Source of the DNA: Archilochus colubris
Taxonomy: Eukaryota; Chordata; Aves; Apodiformes; Trochilidae
NCBI GenBank assembly: GCA_023079485.1
Contig: CM041097.1
Coordinates: 21,063,158-21,127,157, forward strand
DNA: 64,000 bases
Direction of reading: 5' to 3'
The translations under genes and the position numbers were made by a program. Below, one piece after another: positions 11,946 to 25,000 of the stretch (the stretch's first letter is position 1; each line of letters opens with the position of its first letter). The notes below the pieces were generated by a model. The model did no database searches and was not told where the DNA came from. It saw nothing but the letters and a program-made list of their open reading frames with translations.

Positions 11946-14900
11946 TGCCAGTCCAGGCTGAAAAAAGCATCCATTAAAGTAACCTAACACAACCAGTCTT
12001 TTGCACGTGTCAGTTCAAATCTGTTTCATTTAGCAAGAGTTTATAGTAAATATTTTCCTCATTAGTTCTGCCGAATCAATTAAGTCCTGAGATAATGAGC
12101 AGAACGCTGCTCTCCCCTTACATGTTCCCAGTAAAACCTGCCTTTGTAGGGCGCTGCTGCCCCACACTTTTTGGGCTGAGAGACTCCAAGCAAACAAATT
12201 AAAGGGATGGTTGTAGACAGCACACAGAGTGAAGGTGTGAGCACAGCTTCTCTGACCCACAGTAACCCTGAGACTCGCACAGCATCTCCTCATGCAGGTG
12301 GCACCTGTACAGAGCAAAACATTCTCTAGGCATCTCCCTGAATGCACTGTGCCTTCAGCCTTGTTAGGACTGCTTCTCTAAAGCATCTCCCTCTGTGGTC
12401 TTCCTTCTCCCCCTTCCCGCCTCCCAAATCAGGAAATTAGGATCAGCAGAACAATTGCAAAATTCACTAAAAATCAATAGTCCTACTGGATTCAGCAACT
12501 GAGCACCTCTCTTATTTGGTCAAATGTTGGAAGGCTTTCCTTTACTCTACCACTTCATAGTTTTCTTTGCCTGTCTTCCAGACTTGTAGAAATTGATGTT
12601 TCCAAAGATGTTCAGGAAGATCCACTGCACTTGGCAGCTTGCTGTGTTACCAAATCTCAGCAAAATAAGACACCATGGTTAGGTGATCCCAGCAACATAA
12701 CAGTGCAACCTGTGCTTATGCAACAGTGCTCCTCCCCAGAGCTTGAAGCCCTCCCTCAGCAGCTCATTTGACCATGGCCAAACAGCTCTTCTGTGGCCCT
12801 GGGGAATTCCAGGAGGACATGTGTGATTCAAACCAAATAGAAAGGTGCCGGGAAGAAATCATCTGTATCAGCTGCTCCCCAAATGTGAATATGTCTGTCC
12901 CCTCAAGCAGAGATTAGTCATAGTTTCCCTGCCATCTAATGACCTGCCACACTCACTGCCAAAAGCCCAACCTCTGTGAGCCACTTCTCAGACCAGGGTA
13001 GTAGCCACAGCTCTCAGAGGAACCACATACACCAGCCACCATTCCTGGTGCCTCTGCACAACTTGCAGTCAACATCTCCACCTACAAGATATACTGAATG
13101 ATGACAGAGACTCATGACTCAAATGACTTTGGAAACAGCTATTTTATATTACAGTAAAACCTTCAACTTTCACATCTCCCCTTCTTCATCAAGTGCCATC
13201 ATTATACTGTCAACTTCTCTCAAATCCTCCTAAAAAGGTCACTCTACACACAGCCATTTTCTAGAACAGTCCAGGGGTTTGATGGCCCCTTTTAATTAGG
13301 CGATCCACCAGAGGTGGCTTTTGGACACTAGCAGCTCACAACTCATTAAGTGCTGGCAGCGACCAGCAGACAGTGGGGCAAGCATCTAATTGCTGAAGGC
13401 TTTTTGCTCCAGAAGGGAGCAGGACAAAGCAGCATAATACTTTTTACAGAGATGAGATAGAAACAGGATAGTAAGTTCCAAATTACCTTCAAATAATAGA
13501 GGTATTTATATGCAAAATCCAGGCTTAGAGGCAATTTTGCTTCTGGGTAAGAACTGAAGATTTGTATTACAGAACCACCTGCAATACCAAAGTGGAAGGA
13601 ATCTCATCAAAGCAGTGTCCCTTGCAATGGTAAGATGTCCCATATCCCCACCAGCCTTGCTCCAGCCACCAGCACAGCTTCCATCCAGATGTCAGAGTGG
13701 GTACTGCGCCCTCCACTCAAAAACACCAATAAGTTCTACTGGTCTCCGGAAGCAAGAGAGTGCCACAGACAGTCTGCCACCTCCTCCACTTGCTGCAAGG
13801 TGTGAGATCCCAACTTGAAAAGATAACAAGAACTTACACTCATTTCTTAATCAACTCATCACAAAACAAAAACAACTAGAATACAAAAATAAAAAGCAAA
13901 GCAGATCCCACTTGCATTAAATTACCATAGCCAGGGGCTCAGACCTACTACATTTCCTGGGTGCAGCTCCCTGAGTTTGAATACATGTCTGCTGGGGCTT
14001 GCAGGGGGTGGAAAGGTGCTTTTACAGCATCCCCAGGCACCTGTCCCCACATCTAGGTGCCTTATTCACCCCTCCATGTGCCCTCAACCCCATCAACCTT
14101 CTCTCACGGGGCACCATGGAACTGATGCTCTGGGAGCAGGTGGGTGCTTTGCCACGTCCTGGAGCTGCTTTCTCCTCCCACCTAAAGCAGCACAGCTTCT
14201 GCTTTCCAGGCACAGAAACTTCTGCCACTTTAACCAAATTTCCCTTTGTGATTTGGGACCTGATGTTTGAGCTTGAGATGCAAAGCAGAGGTGAGCCCCA
14301 GGTCGCAGCAGGCACATTCCAACCACCCACCTCTGGCTCGGGGCACCAACCCACCCCCCACCAGACCCCCCTGCTCGGCACAAAGCACCCCCGTGCCCCG
14401 GCACAGGCAGCCCCAGAGCTGAGCCTGCCTTCCTGGGAAGGACGAGACTCACCCATCCCCTGTTCTCCACACCCAGCTCCCTGCATGTGCCTGTCTGCAA
14501 ACAGAAGATCGCCTTTCCACAGCAGTTCCCAAGGGAACCCAGCCAGCAGTTGGCTGTCACGCACTGACACAGCCTGGGAGATGGGGCAGGTTGGCAGTGC
14601 TGGTGCCTGAGTTCAAAATCTTGCAAAGCTTGGGCTGTGGCTTAAACCTCTCTTCTGGGGCATCTCAGATTCTCCAACCCCTCCTGGGCAGATCAGCCCC
14701 TCACTTTCAAGCCTTTGGACAGTGGCTTGGAGGGACACTGACCTCCCACAGCTTGTGAAACAACACCCAGAAGAGAAATGGATTACAGTGATAGAAGAGC
14801 AGAGTGCAGCTCTGCAGCAACAGGGCATTGGCACCTTCAGGTGAGGGCCAGCAACCCTGGCTGAAAAAAGCAGAAATTAGGTCTACTACAAGAACTCTTG

Positions 14901-16881
14901 CCTCATTTTAATGGACAAATTAAGTGTAAATTCCCAATTTCCTTTGTGTGGTTAATCCTCGAGATTTGAGGAGATGTAAAGTTAGAGAACATTTATTTTC
15001 ATGTTTGGAATTTCTAGATTGGTATAAACCAGCACTTCAAAGTAATTCAGCTCTTATAACACAATCCCACGGAGATGCCACAGTATATTTGGACAGTAAG
15101 TAGATGCTTTGTCATATTCTGACATGTATTTGAGTTGTTTTTTTTTTCTTTGGGAACATTTCTGACTGGTTTCAAACCACATTTCCATGCCCAAGCACAC
15201 ATACACTGAGACTGTTTATATAGTCTACCCAAGAAGTTCATTTTATTTAACAACCCATTATAGTAAAGCTCACTGGTGGGTATCTCATCATCACACCACA
15301 AAACATTGTGCTCAACGAGCAGGCAGAATCTGACACAAAGTCACAAGAGCCAGAAACTTGAGAATTAATGCTGAAACGCATCATTATCCCATGCCACCAC
15401 GCCCAGGTTTTTCAGCAAAGGAAACAATTTGGATTTTCAGCCTTTTTTTTTGAGTTGCAGACCCCAAAACATTTCCCAGGAGAAGTGTAAATCCTGGGCT
15501 AGCAAACTCAAAGTCTTATGGCCACTCCTGATGGTCAGCGGGAAGCTGGGGACAGGGTCTGGCCCAGTGTGCTCCCTGACAGGCTCCAGCACACCACAGC
15601 TGCGCTCCAGCCATGCCATAGGCACGATCTTCACACCCACCCGCAGTAATCCTGCTGGCCAGGAGAGCTCAAATATGAAGCAAGCCCACACACTGTCCCT
15701 GGGATCTGACAAGCTCTGTCAGCACACTGCCGCAAATGCCATTAAGGACAGTCTGCTAACAAGAGATCATACTCCTCTCCTGGGCTCTCTGGTCCAAATT
15801 CCACCCAGGCTTCAGGTAGGCACAACACAGCAGTGACTCCACTCAAGTATTTCATTTTAACTGCATGTATTACAAAGACAGACTGGTATTTGACACAAAA
15901 TTCATTACAAAATGCTATTTCTGTTGAGAAGAAGCAATCTTAGCACTGATCCACTCACTCTCAGCACAAGAACCCTATCAAACTAAATCCTTCTCTGATA
16001 TATCCTCCTTCCCCTAAGCTCCCACTGCAAATTCACCTCCCTGCTACGCGACTTTTCAGCAGCACTCCCTGAAACCAGCCAACCAGCCTCCAGTCCTGAC
16101 CCAGACCATCCTCCTCTGCACATTTTCTCCACCTCTCCAGATCCGTTAAGCATTTGCTTGATTGAAAGTTCACTCTTCCCTCCAAGTCATGTCCCCCTCC
16201 CAGGCTGACGGGGTGACTCCCCTTGCCCAGCATGGGGACACTGGCTCACTGGCCACCCGGGCCTGCTGCCGAGACTCATCACTGGCAGCAGAGTGCTGAG
16301 CTCCTGGCTGAGCCCCAGCCCGGCGTGCCGGAGAGGAGCATTCAATTAGACAGAATAGAACACACAAGGGGGCGATGATTTTCCTTTCACACCGCATTAC
16401 ACCTAACAGCCCATGCTCCCTATTTGTAACAACCAACTACTTCAGCCCAACAGAATGAATCAGGCCATCATTAGGTTTTTATGTTTTCTTGCAGAAGGAG
16501 CTTAAAACCCAACAACCTAGTCCACAGGAAGGGCTAATGAGCCACAATTCTGATAATACCAGAGCACCTATCAGTGATGCATAGGCGAAAGAAAACCTGG
16601 AAACCCACTAATGGGTGGAGAATTGGAGCTCATAATGGCAAGGCAGTGAGATGCTGATCTGCTCCTCCAAACCAGCTGCTGCTTTAATACATTTTCCTGC
16701 TGTGTTCCCAGGGCTGGGAGACAATATGTATTAGAGAATTTCATTGGTGGAAACTGATGTTAGGTTTCTGCACCACAAAGAAACATGACACGGTATTATA
16801 ACTCTTCTCTTGACACTGCCACTCCAGGACTCAAAAACAAAAACAGCTTCTTAACTTGTTGGCAATTCTAATGATTAAGTT

Positions 16882-16904
16882 AAAAAAAAAAAAAAAAAAA
16901 AAAG
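16882..16904. repeat. A23 homopolymer
   Basis: Uninterrupted run of 23 A on the plus strand inside PLXND1 intron 1. On the coding strand it is a T run. No retrogene body was recognised next to it. Confidence 0.9.
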
Positions 16905-17021
16905 GCTCTCCTTCTGACGGGTAGGAAGGCTTACAAGCAGGCTTGGTCAGCTGTTTCGGAGGAATACACTTCAAATAAATGGGAAGCATAGAAATACTAG
17001 GCATGAAGGAATATTAATGGT

Positions 17022-17222
17022 ATAGTTCATTTATATCCTGCTGTACTTAGCATCAAAGGATCTCAAAGCAGCTTTACAAATACAATCTTACACTAAAAAT
17101 AAGTCAGGTTTATGAATAATAGGTATAAATACATGAGTATACAGCAAATCAGGGAACTGAGGCTAAATGACTACTTCAAGGTCAGTGACACAGCAGCAGT
17201 GTCAGTCAGGACCAGAACCTGG
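17022..17222 (+). repeat. Ancient MIR/CORE-type SINE remnant
   Basis: The stretch contains, in the order expected of a MIR-family element, AGGATCTCAAAGCAGCTTTA (compare the remembered 'atctcaaagcgctttacaaa'), then GGGAACTGAGGCTAAATGAC (compare 'ggaaactgaggcacagagag'), then CAAGGTCAGTGACACAGCAG and AGGACCAGAACCTGG (compare 'caaggtcacacagc' and 'gaacccagg'). Four ordered matches across 200 bp are unlikely by chance. It is an old, diverged copy. I cannot name the subfamily. Confidence 0.6.
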
Positions 17223-18431
17223 TTTTCCCTGTCCACCCTATATAACGACCAGCCATACTGCTGTCTCCATGCACACAGATTTCCTTGTAGCCTGATCTCA
17301 CCACAGTGGATGGTTACTACTGACTCTGTAGGGTTGGAAAGTTTTGGCAATTTCCTTACTGAACAGAAGTTAGAAAAAACATTATTTACCCAACAATCCT
17401 GGCGCCTTGAGGAAGTGCAAAGGAAGAGAGTGCCATTCTGCCATTGACTTTCAGCTACAACCAGCTCGTTGAGTCTCAGCACCCCCAGAAGCCTCAGCCA
17501 CGATGCCTCCTCTTGACTTGCCTGCTGGAGACTGTGTGACCCTGCCAGGGGCTGGGAATGGATTTGCAGGGACACTGAGCTTCAGCCACAGCCAGCAAGA
17601 ACTGTGGGTGCCTTACCGTCCTCTAAATATGATTCCTGCCTCTCTGTGACTCTTCTGAGTGCCGTGACTGTGACAAGGCTTTGAGACTGGGCTCCCAGTG
17701 TTTAACACGCCAAGTCTTTGTGGAATTAACTCAAAAGCCAGGGCAACTACCAGATTTCCTGGCTGTCAGGCAGCTTGTACTTTGCCACCAGGGAAAAACG
17801 ATTCACCTTTGCTAGAGTAGGTCTATGAACCAGTGCATTAAGACTATATATTTTAACACAGCATGGAGATGCCACACTAAACACTTCGGTTACCATGGGA
17901 AACCTTTCTCTCTTTGCCGCTGGCATTACACAGGAAAGCCCAAGCCCCAGCGCTCTGTCTTGCCTTGGAAATCTAACAGATGTTTTTACGATCTCTGATG
18001 GAGCAGTTATGCATCTTTCCCAGAGGAAGGGAAAAATGCAGTCTTAAAGCAATTCTCTTCTCTGTCTTTTTCTCCCCAAGCTTTTCATATCTTCAGTGAA
18101 AGGGAAAGCAGACGTTAACATTTGCGGCCACACGGTAACAAACTGAGACAACTGCAAACTTTTTACCCCGAACGCGAGGCACAAGGCATCCTCCTGTCTA
18201 TGCGGTCCCGGCCAACGTTGACGATGCTCACGGCCAAGGGCACCCATCAGGCAGTCCCTGCCGCTCACCGGGGGCAGGGAATCGAGGTCGGGGGTGCTCC
18301 CCCCAACACACGCACTCCCTCCCCCCGGTACGACCCCGCAGCACGCTCTGGCTGTAAGGGACAGCGGGGACCCGACCAGCTCGGACGGAATGACACGGAA
18401 TGACACGGGGAGAGTGGAGTGCGGGGCGGAG

Positions 18432-18441
18432 AGCACACTCA

Positions 18442-18472
<31 letters not shown>
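18432..18472. repeat. CA/TG microsatellite next to PLXND1 exon 1 donor
   Basis: Imperfect CA repeat ending in an uninterrupted (CA)12 at 18449-18472. It lies in intron 1, about 139 bp inside the exon 1 donor, and reads as (TG)n in the pre-mRNA. Confidence 0.95.
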
Positions 18473-18611
18473 CCCTCCTCCGTAGCCCCGGCTCGGGGGG
18501 GCGGCAGGAGTGACGGTCCTGTTCCGTCCGTGCCCGCAGCGTCCGCAGATCTCGGCTCCTCGCGCTTGTGCCAGGGTCCCCGTCCCCGGCAGGTGCCCGC
18601 CCCGCCCGTAC

Positions 18612-19919
18612 CTGTATGTTCCTCTTCTCGCAGGCCGGTCCGGTGCCCTGCACCACGCTGTCCAGCACGGTGACCATGCCGGCGCCCGGGCTGACGAAGC
18701 AGGAGTTGCGGGCGGCCCGGATCGTCTCCTCGATCTCGGCGAAGCGGAACACGCAGAGGGCGGACTGCGGCCGTGCCCCCCCGCCGGCCCCGGGCCGCTC
18801 GAAGACGCCGAAAAGCAGCTCCTCGGGGAGGCCGGGGGCAGGGGGTCTCCTCCAGGCCGCCCGCGCCGGGAAAACGGAGACGAGCCGGGTGAAGGCGTCG
18901 GCGGTTCCGCCGCAGCGCAGCCCCAACTGGATGTAGGACTCGGTCAGCTTCTTGGTCTCGCCGCTGCCGTTGAGGGTGGCCTCAGCCGGCTCGCCCAGGC
19001 AGATGCGGGCCAGCAGGCTGTGCGAGGGGCTCTCCTTGAGGCCCGCGTTGGCCTCACTGTTGAGGGCCAGGTAGGCGTAGGGGCGGCGGGAGGGCGGCGC
19101 GGCCCCGCGCTGCAGGAAGGCGCGGACGAAGCTGAGCTTGTGCCGCGCCTTGTCGACCTGCTTGATCTTGAGGACATTGTCGTCGGAAGGGTTGATGTCG
19201 AAGGTGAAGAGCTTCTCCAGTTTGCCGCGGGTGTTGAGGGCGCGGATAGAGATCTCGGGCGTATTCTCGAAGCGGTGGTCGTCCAGGCTGCCGTTGCGGG
19301 GGAAGAAGGGGCTGCCGAAGCCGGTGTAGGTAGCGGCCACCAGCAGCCGCGCCCCGCCGCCACCTCCGCGGCGCAGCACCAGACCCACAGTGGAGGCATT
19401 AGGGTGGTTGGCTGCCACGTTCAGCATGCTGGGGACGACGGAGGCCGGGTCGCTGCCGCCCGGCGGGAAGCGCACGGCCACCGCCGAGATGTTGGCCATG
19501 CTGCGCAGCTGGCAGAGGCCCTGGTAGATGGAGCCGCAGACGACGAGGACGCCCTGTTCTGGGTCGGGCTGCAGGATCTTGTTATAGTTGTTGGTGAGCA
19601 CCTTGGGGTGCTCGCAGGACGCCTGGGGCAGCTGCGGAGCGTGGCAGAGGGGACTGTCCAGCACCGGTCCCACCGCCGCCTCCGCCTCCAGCGCCAGGTC
19701 GCCCCCCGACAGCTGAAAGAGGCGGTTGACAGCCGCCAGGTAGACGCGGGAGCCAGGGCCGTCCAGGGCGAAGTTGTTGGTGGGGGTGGGCGAGAGGAAC
19801 TTGCGCTGCACCTCCAGGCCAGCGGCGCGGCTGGGCAGCAGCAGGAGCGGCAGGAGCGGCGGAAGCAGCAGGAGCGGCAGAAGCGCGGGGGGCCGCGGAT
19901 CAGCGCCCGCCGGAGCCAT
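18612..19919 (-). CDS. PLXND1: PLXND1 exon 1: signal peptide and most of the Sema domain
   Basis: Plexin D1 is a single-pass receptor for class 3E and some class 4 semaphorins, used in endothelial and axon guidance. This exon gives 436 codons in phase 0 up to the donor CAG|GTACGG. I chose the ATG at 19919-19917 because it has G at -3 and +4 and starts a clear signal peptide (MAPAGADPRPP then leucine-rich repeats, likely cleaved near RAAG). The frame is open further upstream, to an ATG at 20135, but that part is Gly/Arg/Pro-rich and has no signal-peptide character. Family landmarks include SPTPTNNFALDG, VYLAAVNRL, DSPLCHAPQLPQASCEHP, NYNKILQPD, VVCGSIYQG, SMLNVAANHPNASTVGLVL, FENTPEISIR, LNPSDDN-like NPSDDNVLKIKQ, KKLTESYIQLGL, and VLDSVVQGTGPACE. 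Sequons NIS, NAS and NGS are present. Length fits the large first exon of PLXND1. Confidence 0.96.
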
Positions 19920-20135
19920 CCCGCCGCCCCGCCGCCGCACCGCAGAGTGCCGGGCGGCCCCGCGGGGAGCGGAGCGGAGGGGCCGGGCCGGGGCCGGGGC
20001 CGGGGCCGCTTCCTCCGCAGGCAGCGCCCGCCGCCGCGCGACGCCCGCGGGAAGTGGCGGGGGCGGGGGGGTGGCCCACGGCCGCGCCTCCCGCCCGCCC
20101 CCCACCCGCCCCGCCCCCGCTCCCGCCTTCCTCAC

Positions 20136-22478
20136 CGGGCTCGGTGCGGGGCCGTCATGTCAGTGGGGGAGTTACTGGTGTGCACCGGGCAGCAGCCGGC
20201 CGGGCTGCCCCTACCCCGGCAGCCGCCCCTCCGCTGCGTGCTTGGGGCTTTCCGCCTTCCTCTCCGCTGTCTCCTCTGCCTTTGCCAGCAGAACAGGCCG
20301 GGGCCGGGGAAGAAGCGCTTTTCCCAGCCTCCGAGCAGCAGGGCGGGCCGGGACGCGGCAGTCGGGCTGGGCGGCCCCGGGGCAGGCAGCCCGGGAAGGG
20401 GACAGGCACACCGATAATGCCCGTCCCGTCCTGGCGGCCGCGCTCCTCGCAGTCTGGGGGAGGCTTGAGGGTGGGGGCGATAAGCGACCCCTGGGCACCC
20501 CCTGCCTGGCCCCGGGTCTCCCCCGTTCCCGCCCTCCCGGGAAGAGGACAGCCCCCGCGGAACGAGGCGAGGAGCGGAACGCCGCCGGGCTCCCTCCCAA
20601 CCCCAGGGGAGCTTTGTCCGCACGCCTTGCCAAAAGCCGAGTTCGTAACAGCACCGTGCATCTCCTCTGCCCTCCAACGGGCTCTTCTTTAACTGTAAAG
20701 ATGCAGCGAGAGGGGTAATCACACTCCCAAATTCCGCCCACCGGGATCCGCACTTGAGACAGCGCGGGCTCTGACCTGGCCCGGGGGAGGTGTCAGCTCG
20801 CACCCCCGCCCCTCTCCCCCCGTCTGGGGGTGGGTGAACGGACCCCATCGGCGTGGAGGGGAACGGACTCTCGGGGCGGTGAGCCTCTGCCCAGGCTGTG
20901 CCCTGCTGCTCTGTCTCTTCTCGTGGCATGTATCCTCATTTATTCAAAATATGTTAGCGAGGCTGATGAGGATTCTGCACGACTTATGTTCTGCAGAGAA
21001 AAATCCTTCATTATTGTCTAATCTCATTTCTACACCTGCCAATTTCCCTCACCCCCTTCCTTTCCTCAGAGCACTAATTAATGCACAACTGCCTTGGCCA
21101 CACCATGTCCACCAAAAATGTGCACTGAATTAAATGCTGTGCTTCTGTGCCATCTAACTCTTTGTATCTGCTAATCATATCCTTAATTAATAGAGTTATT
21201 AGCTGGTTTTAAACGTTGAACTTTTAGTTGTTGGGTTTTTTAAAAAAAACTACAAGTTAGCAATTTTCAAATGTGATCATGTCTTTAATTGCACAGAAAT
21301 AAGCCTCCATGATCCCTAACCCTTAATCTGCCTATTTTAGGGTTTCTTATGGCTGCTTATCCTGATAGTAGAGCATCTTCCCTGTGAAATCAGCCTTTTA
21401 AGGCATATCAAATTAGTTTCCAGATTACCGTCAGTTAAAAAAAAAAATTAGGCCAAAGAACACAGAAAAATGTGTGAGTTACCAAAAGGTATGCAGCACT
21501 GGCTTTGTCAGAAAGACATCCCCAGGAGCTCTAACTCCCATTTCCTATGCTGAACAGCTATCTACACTGACAATTAAAGTCCAAATATTTGTGGTATTGA
21601 AGGATTATTTGACAAAGATTTTATTGTTGTTGTTGTTAGGAAACGATGCTCTGGTAAGATGCTTTGAGGGCAATATTTTCCAGAAATTATTTCCCACCCC
21701 TATTATCTGGGTTGTTAGAAGCTCCAGTGAGTATTTCAGGGTAATGCTCCTAATGGAATAGTAGAGGTTTTTAAATATCTCATACACAGATCTCACCATC
21801 ATTTCTTGTTTGGGAAGGAAAAAAAGGTCAAAATTAAACCACATGCCTCTTGCCACAGACCATCACCCCCCGACAAATTCCCTCCCATTTGACTTCTGCA
21901 CAGGTCTAAAGATAACAACCTTTCAGACTTCTCTGTGGGGGAGAGGGACTGTGTGCATAAGAACTCAAACCCACTTCAATTATTAATAAATATATTTACA
22001 CAAGAACAGTTTCCCTTTAGGGGAAACACGAGTTACTCATGCAATTACTTGGGTTATATTGACTCAACACGGTCAAAAGCCAGGATCTAATCACTTAAAT
22101 ACAGGGAGCATAAACATCTATTTATTTATGGGGGTTTATCTCCCAGATAACTACACAGCACTGCGGATTCTTCTCATGCGCCGGGATGCCCAGGTTTGAC
22201 TTGGCAGCAGGGCCAAACACCAGCAGCAGGGACCCCCTGGTAGCCTAGAGCTGGCACCTGGAGTAGAGCAGCCAGCTTTGTGTCCTTTCTTGTGACACAG
22301 GGAGGGCCTGACTGGGGCATGGGGTAGCTGCCCCTCCTCTGCCCTGCAGAGATGAGCCCTGAGCCATCACCAGGTGGATGCTCAGTGTCCCTGCAAAGGA
22401 ATAGCCAACACACCTCCACCACCCTGGAGCCACTGTGCAGGTATCAGAAGGTCCCTCTGTTCCCCTCCAGGCAGCCAA

Positions 22479-22511
<33 letters not shown>

Positions 22512-25000
22512 CCCCCTCTCCTCTATTCTTTGTCTTTTAAGTGTGTTTTTCGGGTCATTTTGTATATGAGTGCAGGGCAAGCTGGCACAAGGCCCTTAAG
22601 GTGTGTTCACAAATGCTAAGCAGATGTGTGTTGAATACTTTTGGCCACTGGCTTTCCTGCTCAGCAACCCAAACTGATAACAACCATTGAGTAGCTGTGC
22701 AGGACCAGGGCAGGGGTCCAAGTCAAGCTTTTTCCTCATCCAGAAGGAGGCTGCTAGCAGCTAACCAAGAGAAGAGGGTAAGAGCCAGGTGAGGGCAGAG
22801 CAATCCTGCTTGGTCTCTACATGCTTAGACCACACGACAGGACAGGGCTCTCCCTGCAGTAGTATTTCCACGTGGAGAGGATCCATGTACTGGGGGAACA
22901 CGAGGAGCTGAGAAGCGCTTCGGCACGAAGCAATCATTGCCTGCACAAGAGCTGTGCCCTGATCACAGCACTCATCTGCTGCTCTCCTGACTGCCACCCT
23001 CGCCCTATACAGGCATTAGTACCATCAGGTTGGATGCATCAGCAAAGTGCTGGTGAAGGCGCTTCAGAGCACTCAGAAATAACAGAAGGCTTGGACGTTG
23101 ACTGATTAGCAATCCTCAGTAAGTTTTTGGGTAAGAACAGAAGGAGTCCCTGTGTTACTCTATATGGCAGGCACTGCTCAAGAGAAGGCAGCCATATTGT
23201 CATTCCTATTATTACTCATGACTAGGCACACTAGGAGTCTGCTAGGTGCTTAGCAGAAAGATTAAGGCAAGGTCCCTTCCCAAATGTCCTTTAATCTAAA
23301 CACATGCTCCGGTGTGGTCCCAGCCTTCCCTGCAAATGGCTGTATCAGGAATCACACCGGTCAGGCATGCTCCACTGCCACCCTGCTGCTGGCCTCCAGC
23401 CCTGCTCTGAGCAAGGACGTAAGGAATTTATGGGGACCTCAAGCCCTTTCTGAGTAAAATCACATTTTTTTTTCCTCAAGTCTCTTTGTTTCAAAAGATC
23501 AACCTTTCGCAGCCCAATATAGAGCATTGCTCCCTTCAGAGTACGTAATGCAGTCATAACCCTGTCTGCTGCCTGCAGCTGGCTGACGCGTTCACCATGA
23601 GGGATTCGCCTCCAGAGAGGAGCTGTGCAGACAGAGGCTGTGAGCATGAAAAGGTCTCCTCCTAGGTTAATGATGGATTCAGTGCTGGTGAAAGTTCATG
23701 CACACAATAGTGGCAGGATTTTCCAGACCAGGAGGTTTATCACAAGGCAATAACAAAACCATGTCTTTTGTAGCCTGTGCTGGGGTTTGACCCAGGCGCT
23801 GTGGGTGGAGAGCTGGCATGCAAAAACAACAGGTTCCCCAGTTTCCCGCAGATCTCCCTGGTGACCTATTGCTTTTATTTTCTTTAGAGGCTTAGAAAGG
23901 GTTCAGCTTTATCACACACCACCCCCCGCCCCAGCTTCGCAGCAGTCAGGGCTGGAAACATGGTTGGTGTGTCTCCACTCAAATGTGTCTCCATCTTTGC
24001 TCTGTGGGAAACTTAGCATGTGCTGTGGCTAGAGGAGGGGTGAAGATCCTTCAAGTTCCTGCCTTGCTGCACTAAGTCTCTAGCCTATCCCCTGTCCCCA
24101 CAGACCATGCTCTGGTCGATGCACCATCTTTGCACCATTTTGCCTGGACTGACCTTGCAGGGTCTGGTGATCCCCCAGGGCTGATCCCCTGCTCACCTGC
24201 AGCATTCAGCTCTTGCTGGAACATCAGCAGCACCAAGGCTCCAGGTTGGCAGTGTCTCCTCTGTGCCAGGCCACCAGCACCAGCCCAGTGCTCCTGCCTG
24301 CCTTCCAGCAGCAGAGGATGCAGAACTTAGCTCCCAGCAAAGGAAAGGAATGCAACATAAAGCACAGCATCCCCTCATGGGATTTACAGTGGGGGTCATG
24401 CTGATTCTTCAAAACAAAGCACGGCTGCATTGGAAGCCAGCCTGGCTTTTACCCCAGGATTCACACATGAAGGCCCCAGCTGACCCAAACTGCAGGCTGC
24501 TCCTACCAGCTCTGCTCAAGCATCCTCTGCCAAAAGCCCAGAGGAAGTTTTTCCTTATGAAACCAGGCAGGATTCTGCCATGCTTCTCACAATATGCTGG
24601 CTTTCCAGTGAGCATTTGCTCAATATGTGCTCCAGCAGCCAGGCCACCATTACCCGTTAACAGAAACAAATGGGGAAGAGGGAAAGCTCACAACACAACA
24701 ATTGCTTTCAATTAAAGGAAATATCTATTGCCAAAATATGTCAGCGGGATTTGACAGACTATATTTTTAATTGTGTACTACTGAAGAACTGGTTGCACTA
24801 AAATGCAGCTTAAACAGAGACTTAATCCTCTTCCCTTCCTTCCCACAGTATAATCACCAGGCTGTAAATATATTAATACAGCCCACACTAACCTAGTTAA
24901 TCCAAACCAATTTGATTTACCTCAGTGGCTTCAACCTGAATCTCTCCCATGTTCACCAGGGTTGTTGAGGCTTCAATGTCAATGCTCATTATGTGCTTTG
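20136..25000. other. Intergenic region upstream of PLXND1, proximal part
   Basis: After the CpG island ends near 20.9 kb the sequence turns AT-rich. ORFs here are short and without family features. A T28 run lies at 22484-22511 and short TTG repeats at about 21625. TAATTA-type sites occur at about 21066 and 21184. It may carry distal PLXND1 regulation, but nothing can be assigned. Confidence 0.6.
22484..22511. repeat. T28 homopolymer
   Basis: Uninterrupted run of 28 T followed by CCCCCTCTCC. No recognisable retroelement body adjoins it. The run length may vary between individuals or be imprecise in the assembly. Confidence 0.95.

Larger units (their letters stand above)
6331..18611 (-). other. 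PLXND1: PLXND1 intron 1 (12.3 kb)
   Basis: Large first intron, donor GTACGG (18611-18606) and acceptor CTCTCCACAG (ending at 6331). I find no exon of another gene in it. It holds palindromic AT-rich sites (6697-6719, 7379-7392), an inverted pair of GGATTA motifs (9602-9678), two ancient SINE-like stretches (about 11884-11945 and 17022-17222), a T18 run (11866-11883), an A23 run (16882-16904) and a CA repeat close to the donor. Regulatory elements for PLXND1 would be expected here, but the sequence alone does not prove any. Confidence 0.75.
18240..20900. promoter_or_regulatory. PLXND1: PLXND1 CpG-island promoter and exon 1
   Basis: About 2.5 kb of very GC- and CpG-rich DNA covers PLXND1 exon 1, its 5' UTR and the upstream flank, with several GGGCGGG-type Sp1 boxes around 20040-20120. 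No convincing TATA box lies near. This fits a TATA-less CpG-island promoter firing to the left. The transcription start cannot be fixed from sequence, but it must lie above 19919, probably within a few hundred bases. The island also explains the long shadow ORFs on both strands here. Confidence 0.8.

Noticed and set aside
13999..14626. Overlapping ORFs of about 180-200 codons on both strands in PLXND1 intron 1
   Set aside because: Several frames are open on both strands at once, which points to GC-rich composition, not coding. No conserved motif is seen.
19920..20135. N-terminal extension of PLXND1 to the ATG at 20135
   Set aside because: The added residues are low-complexity and would bury the signal peptide. 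The ATG at 19919 has a strong context and fits the family start.
18510..20417. 635-codon plus-strand ORF opposite PLXND1 exon 1
   Set aside because: It is the antisense shadow of a GC-rich coding exon. Its composition (Gly/Ala/Arg/Val) and lack of any domain fit a CpG-rich strand without stops.
22484..22511. Poly-T run as the tail of a processed retrogene
   Set aside because: No gene-like or retroelement sequence was recognised next to it.
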